From Tulasnella sp. 424 (taxonomy: Eukaryota; Basidiomycota; Agaricomycetes; Cantharellales; Tulasnellaceae): a stretch of 64,000 nt of DNA. A model generated the notes under the pieces. That model was not told where the DNA came from. It saw nothing but the letters and a program-made list of their open reading frames with translations, and made no database searches. Position numbers and translations under genes: made by a program. Below, one piece after another: positions 54,890-64,000 of this stretch; within the stretch, counting starts at the first letter, position 1, and the number at the start of each line of letters is the position of its first letter. The stretch is taken from NCBI GenBank assembly GCA_019633425.1, contig WSUB01000032.1, forward strand, positions 124,001-188,000. The letters are read 5' to 3'.

Positions 54890-55844
54890 ATGGTTGAACT
54901 GGTGAGGTCTCTGGTCACCTTTGAGACCGCGTCATTAACTTCGTATGTCGGAACCTCCCTTGCCTCTCAACGCCACGACCCAAATCCCAATATCTGGCCA
55001 CGACTGCTTACAATCTACATTCTGGTATGGTGATGGCTTGCTTCCAATTTCACCGTCCAGACTCCAGGTAAGCGATCCTCTAAGCATGGCCCGAGCCATA
55101 TATGTATGAAACTTCGTTGAACCTACCTAGAGGAACGCCAAAACGCCGAGGAATTTTTCAACCGAATGGATATCAGTACGTGTATCTTCATGTTTCCCCT
55201 CTTCAATACCCCCGCCCTTCAACACTGTCCTAGATGTTCCTAACCTTCCGACTCTGACCCTAACTCCTTGAAGATCACGACGGCAAGATCACGTTCGAGG
55301 AGCTCCTGCAATTTCAGAAAGAAAAGAAACCGGGAGAATACGTGCTATCTGACGAGAAAGCCCGAGAGTGGTTTGACGACTGGGATATAGATGGCGATGG
55401 TGTAATTAATGCCAAAGATTATTGGAACGGGGTTCTCCTGTGAGTTTCTGACCTCGACTACGCTAGAGAACGAAGCGTGTCAGTGGTTCAAAATACTGAA
55501 TTAGAAGTTTACTTTTTGCATTACACAGGAAAAAACGAGGTCACAACATAGGCGCGGTGAAAGAGCTTTGGAAACGTTTGGATCGAGACGAAGATGGCTT
55601 TATAACTAAAGAGGACGTTCTTTGGTTTTTCAACAATCTTGGGTGGGGAAAAGTCGACGATGAATCGGCCCTTGATCCCTTATTCGCTGAGTTTGATACG
55701 GACAATGATGGGAAGCTCAATTTCGACGGTAAGATTGACATCTTCCTCTCTTGTGCTCTGCGAGTCCCCTCCATTAACGGTGGGCATTGTATTCGAATAG
55801 ATTATCTGCTCTTCTCGGAGCCTTGTTTCGGACAAACTCACTAA
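54890..55844 (+). CDS. Calmodulin-like four-EF-hand protein 3 (157 aa)
   Basis: Exons 54890-54901, 55061-55067 (7 nt), 55131-55175, 55274-55439, 55529-55728, 55801-55844. Starts MVELTPEERQNAEEFF. EF loops: DINHDGKITFEE, DIDGDGVINAKD, DRDEDGFITKED, DTDNDGKLNFDD. The acceptor of exon 4 is AAG. Ends YLLFSEPCFGQTH. About 1.33 kb unit duplicated with gene 2, promoter included. Confidence 0.85.
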
Positions 55845-56079
55845 ATCAGTTTGAAGCGGAGGGGGAAGTGCATAGGAATCAGGTGCATGGTCCCATCCGG
55901 GAGGAATCGGGGAGAGAAATGGGTCGTCGAGACAGAACAAAGCAATATCACCAGGGCCTATATTGTAGTTTAAAGACAGACTTTGAATGGGGTACACCTG
56001 GAGCATACAGGATACTTGCGTGCAAGCTTCAATTTCAAGCTCATTTCGTCGTCAATAACTGTCGGCGGGGAAATAAGGG

Positions 56080-56812
56080 TTAGCCCGATCGTCGCCCCTG
56101 GTATACACCACTTTGGTTTTCTACCTTCATAAACTCTGCCACACGGAGATATAAGAAGGCCCATTAGTTTAGTTGCTGGAGAGAGATGCTTGACGCAAAC
56201 CCACCGTCAAAATTCAGCTGTCCGTCCCCATCGATGTCAGCCTCTCTTATCAAATCCTCCACCTCCTCCTCAGTCATCTTCTCTCCAAGGTTCCACATAA
56301 CATGCCGCAGCTCTCCAGCATTAATTAAACCGTTTCCGTCTTTGTCAAATACCTTGAAGACTTCTTGGATCTCCTCTTCTTCCGTCGTATCTTTTAGCCG
56401 CCTGGTCGATAAAACGGGCAGGAGTCAACAAGGGTCCGAGTCAACCCTTGGACACCCCTAAGGTAGACAGCAAACGCACTTCTCCATCATGGCAATAAAC
56501 TCCGGTAGATCGATACTCCCGTTCCCGTCCGTGTCAGCCTCGTTGACCATCTCTTGTAACTCGGCCTCTGTTGGGGTTTGGCCGAGGGCTCGCAAAACGG
56601 ATCCAAGCTCTCGTGTTGTTATGGTACCATCGTTGTCTGCACCCGGTGGCACGAGTCAATTATGATATCGGAGACTGAGTCGTAGATGGTGGCTTGCCTT
56701 TGTCGAAAAGGCTGAACGCCGTTTTGAGCTCGTTCTCAAGCTGGTCTAAACCGGAGTATTAGGCCCGTAAAGCCGTGTCTATGCACCTCGACTCACCTCT
56801 TGGCTGATTCAT
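56080..56812 (-). CDS. Diverged calmodulin (157 aa)
   Basis: Exons 56812-56797, 56745-56698, 56636-56480, 56401-56205, 56135-56080. EF loops: [48 protein letters not shown]; closer to calmodulin than the + strand paralogs. The intron after DK starts GCAAGC (GC-AG). The C-terminus runs [18 protein letters not shown] in place of EFVKMMLSK. The first exon (MNQPR) replaces the usual start plus micro-exon, so an alternative upstream start cannot be excluded. Confidence 0.78.
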
Positions 56813-57284
56813 GACCGAGTCAAACGGGTTACACATCATCCGAAAATGTCGTCAGTTCGCCGATAGTAGACCGGAAAGCAAACTGATTGTGCCCCACTGA
56901 CTGGTTTTTCGGCCATAAGATGATCGAGAAGTTCCTTCCAAAGATGCTAGGTTTGATCACGGGGTGGATGTGTCGCGAATTTGGCGTCGCAGGTGAAGAA
57001 AAACTTGCTACTCGCAGAGGAGACGGAGCGGTGGTGGTGGTTACAATCCCGGGGGAATCTGGGACTTCGTCATGCTGACGTAAGCATCGGAGACGCCCGA
57101 AGTAACCGGACCTCAATTGGATAGTAACCGTTCAGGCGATTCGTAGAGATCCCAGGATAAAAGTTCATATACAATGCAGCAATTCAAATAACCAACAAAA
57201 GCTAGATATGCTGAAGAGCGGAGAAACGACTGCGCAAACCCAGCAGAATGGCGGAAGGCTGCTGATTCCAACTCGACGAGACCA

Positions 57285-58346
<1,062 letters not shown>

Positions 58347-58819
58347 CGGAATACGTTCAAGTGAGACGGGGTGGGTTGAGGAGTGTGGTGAGGGAAAACG
58401 TGTAGGGGTGGATGAGGAGAGAGGGTTGGGCTGTTCTGATATCAACTGGACGGAGATCGATGGGGCTGCTGACTCAGATGTCCGTGTTCGATTCTACTCG
58501 CACCTTTAAGCGCCCAAGCACCCGTTGGCGAGTCCATAATGCTTCGGCGGGCTGCCAAAACAGGAAGCAGAGCCGATCTCGATATGGGCAATTCAACAGC
58601 ATTCTTTCATTCAGAAGATGAAAAACGTTCTCGCATTCCAGAAACAGAGTATCTTTCATTGAGCAAGCGGTTCTTGGAACAAAGCGAGAATTTATCAAGC
58701 TATACCAGCAGTCAGATCAATGCAAGCCAAGTGCTTTGCGTTCAGGTCTTCATCTGGTCAATGCAAGACTCAGGCTCAGTGTATCAATCCTAGTGTAATA
58801 GAGTAAGATGAACTTTCCA
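58347..58819. other. Promoter of calmodulin and 3' flank of F-box gene 1
   Basis: 58610-58800 resembles 61010-61178 (ACGTTCTCGCATTCCAGA and following), the 3' flank of F-box gene 2, so the flank was duplicated with the gene. No gene seen. Confidence 0.45.
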
Positions 58820-60630
58820 CTAACCTCGAGGAGCAGGAAAGGTAAACCAAACTGTTCCAGCGTGTATTCGAATGTATATGGTTTTATCTTGCAGTGTCGA
58901 TAATAGGCGGACCGACGAATTAGTACTCGTTAGATGAACAACCTCGGGGGTATGGTCAGGCTGATGGCCGTCCTCATGCGTGCGGTCTCTGACATTGATA
59001 CTGTATATCCCCGATTTCTGAGAATGAGCCGCCAAGACGTAAGCGCTGTATTACTACCTAAACCCCAAAATAAACGAAACAGGTCTAACGCACCAGAGCT
59101 AGCAGGATTCGATTTCCATCCAATGTTAAGCCCTCTACATCCATCCGGCCGGGAATTTCGAAACCAATTACAAACGACCGTCGTGTACCTTGTTGTTGCG
59201 CGGGTATTCGAGAAAAATCTGGTATGTAAATGAGAGAACCTTGCGCAGTTGCGACAACAAGATCTCGTCCATCTTTGGAGAGAACCGCCGCATTGTAACG
59301 ATCCCGGTTGTTGAACCTCGCTCCGGACCTCCGAACTGGGCAGTGCGTCTTTATTGTGGTTCTTATCTCTGTTGGGTCTAGTGGGGGAAGCTCTGCAAGC
59401 CTCGGCTTCACTACAAACACGTTAGATAAAAACCCTGCAGGTGCCGACCGCCCGACATCCCAGTCAGCAGCAGACTCCGATTTCATCGAAAAAATGACAT
59501 CTGAAGAAGATCCTAGAGATTTCCCCCCCGTTGGGCGTCGATAGACTGCGACCATGATCGTCCAGCATATGGAAACCAACTCTCCTCGTAAGTCTACGGA
59601 CTGAATACGTTCCAGATGACTGAGGGATGGAATGGAGATGTCTATGATCTGGATGAGTGTATCCTGGGTGACATCCCAGATATAGGCTCGTCGTGTTGTT
59701 TCGACGGCTGCCAGGAGGTGTGGATACGCCAAGCGAAACGACCCGGGTCGGACAGGAACAAAAAGTAGGGCAAATGGGAGGTGAACGCCACGCAGAGGAC
59801 CAGGAAATTGAGGTCTGTAATTATAGCGGCCTATCGATTCATTTGAGGGAAGAGGTTCGGCCTCGGAGACAGCGACTGGGTACGGTGATGCCTCAAGCTG
59901 CGTCGGATGTGGCCTGCTTGGGAGATACGACTCGGTGTTGAAATAGTCAGCCGAGCGTCTCCATACTTCTAGGTCGTTCCCTTTCAGGAAAACGAGGAAT
60001 CCTTGGTCATACTCCATGTGGGTATACCCAGGGACATAGTCCTTAGGGTCTATCAGTCGCCATCTCGAGATATTAATATTTTTAAAACCCTACCGTTGGA
60101 AGTTGCCAGACTGTCTCTCCCGTATCAATAGTTACTGCGATCAAACCACCAACGCTTGTGGAGCAGATGACAATCTTTTCAACATCATCGATAGCAAATC
60201 GGTGGACTTTTGATAACGTTGATGGTCGAAAGAATCTGATCGGGAGTTCTAGGTCCCCAAGGTTTCCGGTCCAGGCATATTCGAGCAGAAAATGCCTGCG
60301 ACCTGGAGGGCTCAAAGTCAACAAAGCGAGCAAATTTGTAAATTCAAGCTCGGGGAACTCACAGAATTCCTTCCACGATGATACATCGGCGAGCCATCCC
60401 GTTATGTCGCGATTCAAGATCTCTCTGGCGAGTGGCTGAGGTGCACCAAAGACTTGAGGAATCTTGACGAGGCCATGGAATTTGGCTGCAGCTCGATAGA
60501 TTTGATTTTCGTTCGCGAAGACAACCCGATATAGCGCTGTCGACGCAAGTGAGAAGGATATAATAGTTTTGATTGGATGATATGAGAGAATCCAAATGAT
60601 CAGCTCAGGAGGAAGACTTGTAATTGGCAT
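58820..60630 (-). CDS. F-box protein with C-terminal propeller-like domain 1 (540 aa)
   Basis: Exons 60630-60363, 60302-60094, 60041-59094, 59017-58820; all phases agree. N-terminal F-box (SLPPELIIWILSYHPIKTI..SL..T), then WKEFCRRHFLLEYAW across the first splice and a C-terminal region with propeller-like pieces (AYIWDVTQDTL, LGSSSDVIFSMK, GRDLVVATAQGSLIYIPDF). F-box proteins recruit substrates to SCF ubiquitin ligases; that role is inferred. The 60-nt first intron is a multiple of three and open, but the paralog has stops there, which supports splicing. Confidence 0.75.
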
Positions 60631-61178
60631 TGTGGCTAGGCTTTGGGGGAAGAGTTGGTGGTGGTTCAGCTGACAGCAAAGCAAACGTGGACAAGCATTC
60701 CTACTTGCACTCAGAGCGGCGTTTCGAAGAGGCGTGGTGAATATCGACAATAAACCTGAGCATTAAATCAAAATTGCCGAGCGCGGAGGATGCTTAAGAA
60801 TAGGTAGGTCTCATATCTCGGACTGAAGTTCACTGTTAATTAATGATTAGGCTCCGCTCGATCGCTTTTAACCTCCCTACGTAGCCTGAGATCGAGATGA
60901 TTTCACAAACGTTTTAGCCATGAAGGGTATTATATACTTCTCTCGATATCCTTCTTGGACTTATTAGTTAATCTTGAGGAATTCAGTAGCATTCCTCGTC
61001 TATGTAGATGAAAAACATTCTCGCATTCCAGAGACGAGTATCTTTCGTTAAGCAAGCGTTTTATTTGGAACATATCAAGAATTTGTCAGACGATTCCAGC
61101 AGTCAGGTCAATGTAAGCTAAGTGTTTTGCGCTCAGGTTCTGATCTAGTCAACGCAAGACCCAGGCTCAGCGTATCAA
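60631..61178. other. Promoter of F-box gene 1 and 3' flank of F-box gene 2
   Basis: 60770-60960 matches 63400-63560 (CGAGGATGCTTAA, TAGGTAG, GATGATTTCACAAAC), so promoter and gene were duplicated together. No gene seen. An upstream in-frame ATG at 60750 could extend F-box 1 by 40 residues but is not shared with F-box 2. Confidence 0.45.
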
Positions 61179-63015
61179 TCATAGTGGAATGGAACAAGAT
61201 GAAACTTTCCACTCACTTCGAGGAGCAGGAAAGGTAAACCACACCGTTCCAGCGTGTATTTTCATGTGTAAGGTTTGATCTTGCAATGTCGAGAATAGGC
61301 GGACCGACGAATTAGTAATCGTTAGATGAGCAACCTCGGGGGTATGGTCAGGCTGATGGCCGTCCTCATGCGTTCGATCTCTGACATTGATACTGTATAT
61401 CCCCGATTCCTGTGAATGGGCCGCCATAAAGTAAGCCCTGTATTACTAGTTGAGACTCAAACCAAACGGAATAAGTCCGACGCACCAGAGCCAGTAGGAT
61501 TCGATTTCCATCGAATGTTAAGCCCTCGTTATCAGCAATTTCACTGAATAGAATCATAAACGACCGTCGTGTGCTTTGTTGCTGGCCGGGCGTTCGAGAG
61601 AAATCAGGTATGTAAATGAGAGAACCTTGCGCATTTGCGACGACAAGATCTCGTCCATCTTCGGAGAGAATCGCCGAATCGTAACGATCCCAGTTGTTCA
61701 ACATAGCTCCGCCCCACCGAACTGGGCACTTCTTCACCATTGTGGTTCTTGTTCTTGTTGGATCTAGTAGGGAAGGGTCTCCAAGCCACGACACCACTAA
61801 GAACACGTCAGATAAAACCCCCGCAGCTGCCGACCGCCCGACGTCCCGGTGAACAGCAGACTCCGATTTCATCGAAAAGACGACATCTGGAGAAGATCCA
61901 AGAGATTTCTCCTCCGTTGGGCGTCGATAGACCACGACCATGCTTGTCCAGCATATGGAAACCAAATCTCCTCGTAGGTCTACAGACTGAATACGTTCCA
62001 GGTGACTGAGAGATGGAATGGAGATGTCTATGGTCTGGATGAGCGCAGCCTGGGTGACGTCCCAGATATAGGCTTGTTTTGTTGTTTCGACGCCTGCCAA
62101 TAGGTATGGATAAGCCAAGCGAAACGACCTGACTCGGGCAGGAACAGAAAACAGGGAAAATGGGAGGTGAACGCCACGTGGAGGACTGGGGAGTTTAGGT
62201 CTGTAATTATAGCAGCCTATCGATTCAATTGAGGGAAGAGGCTCGGCCTCGTCGATAGCGACGGCGTACGGTGATGCCTCAAGCTGCGTCGGATGTGGCC
62301 TGCTTGGAAGATACGACTCGAGGTTGAAATAGTCGGCCGAGCGCCTCCATACTTCCAGGTCGTTCCCTTTCAGGAAAACGAGGAATCCTTGGTCATACTC
62401 CATATGGGCGTACCCAGGAACATAGTCCTTAGTGTCTATCAGTCGTCATCTTGAGATATCGAGATTTTCAAAAACTTACCGTTGGAAGTTGCCAGACTGT
62501 CTCCCCCGTATCAATGGATGCTGCAATCAATCCACCAACGCTTGTAGTGCAGATGACAATCTTTTTAACATCATCGATAGCAAATCGGTGGACGTTTGAT
62601 AACGTTGACGGTTGAAAGAATCCGATCGGGAGCTCTAGGGCTCCATGGTTTCCGATCCAAGCATATTCGAGTAGAAAATGCCTGCGACCTTAGAGCGTCA
62701 AGGTCAACAGAGCGAGCATTGCGTGGGTGCAAGCTCGGGGAACTCACAGAATTCCTTCCACGATGATACATTGGCGAGCCATCCGGTTATGTCGCAATTC
62801 AAAATCTCTCTGGCGAGTGGCTGAGGTGCACCAAAGACTTGAGGGGTCTTGACGAAGCCATGGAATTTGGCCCCCGCTTGATAAATTTGATTTTCATTAG
62901 CGGAGACAAGGTGATACAGCGGTGTCGATACAAGTGAGAAAGATATGATAGTTTTTATTGGTGTATATGAGAGAATTCGAATGATCACTTCGGGAGGAAG
63001 ACTTGTAATCGACAT
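61179..63015 (-). CDS. F-box protein with C-terminal propeller-like domain 2 (549 aa)
   Basis: Tandem paralog of gene 1: exons 63015-62748, 62688-62480, 62427-61486, 61409-61179. F-box SLPPEVIIRILSYTPIKTI; the first intron contains stops and ends CTCTAAG. Later motifs AYIWDVTQAAL, LGSSPDVVFSMK, GRDLVVANAQGSLIYIPDF. The last exon starts ESGIYSINVRDRTHEDG; third-position changes between the two genes confirm its frame. It ends 11 residues beyond gene 1. Confidence 0.75.
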
Positions 63016-63663
63016 CCTCAGTAGGGGGTGGGGGAAGTGCTGGTGGTGGGTCAGCTGACAAGCAAAGCAAACTTGGACAAGCATCCTTAGACCCTCACAA
63101 GGGCCGGAATCCAAATATGCGGTGGATGTATGGGAAATGACTATCCCGTGCCAAGGGCATGTTTAAGCGTGCGTAGTTTTTCTCAGCGAAAATCAAAGCG
63201 ATTAGCTTATTTTAGCAGATAGTGCTCGGATCGTGTTTTGGCTTCGGAAACAGGCCGAATATGGTCTGCTCTTTCTCAAACTTGCGGCCGTGTTCGGACC
63301 AGGGTTGCTTTCCCCTTGTGACTGCACTTGGAGGAGCGTTCGAAGAGTCATGGTGAATCTCGACAATAGACCCGAGCGTTAAATCCCGACTTCTTGAGAA
63401 AGGCCGAGGATGCTTAATAATAGGTAGCGTCTCATATCCTGAATCGAAATTCACTATCAATGGTTCCGAAGTTCAGTTCGATCGCTTCCCTCCCGACGTA
63501 GCTTGAGGTGGGATGATTTCACAAACATTTAACCGTGAAGGGCGTTATATACTCCTCTCGTCATTTCCATTAAAAAACAACAATATCAATTACTTCGACT
63601 TGGGTACAATAAGGTTACAACCAAACGAGAAGAGTGCAGGAAACAACAAGGGAGATCACGTAT
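63016..63663. other. Promoter of F-box gene 2 and 3' region of Hsp20 gene
   Basis: 63400-63560 is the second copy of the F-box upstream flank. The rest is 3' UTR-like. No gene seen. Confidence 0.45.
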
Positions 63664-64000
63664 CTACGCGACAGTGATGCGGTGAGCCTGAGCTTGGAGC
63701 TTGGGAATCTCCAAGGTCAGAATGCCACTATCGAGATGGGCGGTAACCTTCTGCGCATCGACAGGCTTAGGAAGCCAAATCGTACGCGCGAAAGAAGAGC
63801 GCGTGGACCAGCGTGCTTGAGGTTGCTGTTCTTCCTTGGCGATGGTGGTTTCCGCCGTGGTATCCGTCGCAGCTGAGCGTTCGGTCGGAACCGGATTACT
63901 CGGAGCGGCAGACTCGCTGGGAGTAGGAGCAGGTTCCTCGCTTGTTGTGGATTCAGCGACTACTTCCTTCTCCTTGCCTTTCCCCTCGGTCGCCGGCTCA
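63664..64000 (-). CDS. Small heat-shock protein Hsp20, C-terminal part (5' end outside window)
   Basis: The last 111 residues of an alpha-crystallin domain protein, a holdase chaperone. The end has RTIWLPKPVDAQKVTAHLDS, GILTLEIPK and the stop at 63664-63666, matching the final beta strands (hydrophobic x-GxLxLxIPK). Before them, residues 1-60 of the visible part are a charged Glu/Pro/Ser/Thr-rich stretch, an insertion inside the domain as in fungal Hsp30-type proteins. The N-terminus lies beyond the right edge. Confidence 0.8.
   Translation of the reverse strand, partial: EPATEGKGKEKEVVAESTTSEEPAPTPSESAAPSNPVPTERSAATDTTAETTIAKEEQQPQARWSTRSSFARTIWLPKPVDAQKVTAHLDSGILTLEIPKLQAQAHRITVA

Noticed and set aside
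61366..61486. Read-through end of F-box 2 exon 3 (ending QCQRSNA)
   Set aside because: F-box 1 has a stop in the same interval; third-position changes support the other frame after a spliced intron.

Overview
This window is nuclear DNA of a filamentous basidiomycete, most likely an agaricomycete. The reasons are many short (about 50-95 nt) GT-AG introns, often with a CTAAC-type branch site, a three-intron eL38 ribosomal protein gene, a canonical calmodulin gene, F-box/propeller paralogs, a GH13 amylase with a CBM20 domain, and large families of kinase-TPR genes. There are no operons, CRISPR arrays or bacterial features. Gene models were built by hand from splice signals, reading frame and comparison between paralogs inside the window.

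Region 1 (1-20000) is a decaying tandem array. Its ancestral unit is a kinase-TPR gene on + followed, tail to tail, by a secreted alpha-amylase (GH13+CBM20) on -, then an unrecognised repeated segment X that leads into the next kinase promoter. Kinase-TPR copies A1 (cut by the window edge), A2 and A3 (ATG start changed to GTG, next ATG 24 nt on) keep all exons. A4 has lost the kinase and carries a nonsense codon. Of four amylase copies only the fourth keeps all four GH13 motifs; the others are an internal-deletion copy, an N-terminal half and a lone CBM20. A Tc1/mariner-type element with TA target duplication sits in the first X copy.

Region 2 (20500-30400) is single-copy sequence: a secreted AAL/fucose-lectin-like propeller with a long Asn/Gln tract, eL38, an O-fucosyltransferase-like type II membrane protein, and a membrane-anchored S9/prolyl-oligopeptidase-like hydrolase.

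Region 3 (30400-51600) is a second array, with four intact kinase-TPR genes (B1-B4, all on -). B2 and B3 are each paired head to head with a lectin gene on + (one frameshifted, one dead). B3 and B4 are preceded by relics of the hydrolase joined to hydrolase 5' flank. So two unrelated kinase-TPR subfamilies (same eight-exon structure) have each been amplified together with a secreted carbohydrate-active or carbohydrate-binding gene.

Region 4 (51600-58400) is a calmodulin cluster: three diverged four-EF-hand genes and an EF-hand relic on +, then a diverged calmodulin and the canonical 149-residue calmodulin on -. Four of the five share a 7-nt micro-exon. Region 5 (58800-64000) holds two tandem F-box/propeller genes and the 3' end of an Hsp20 gene, all on -.

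Two runs of N (19387-19485, 46504-46600) are each flanked by the same about 80-bp sequence on both sides and look like unmerged contig overlaps. They fall inside an amylase and a lectin gene and distort those models.
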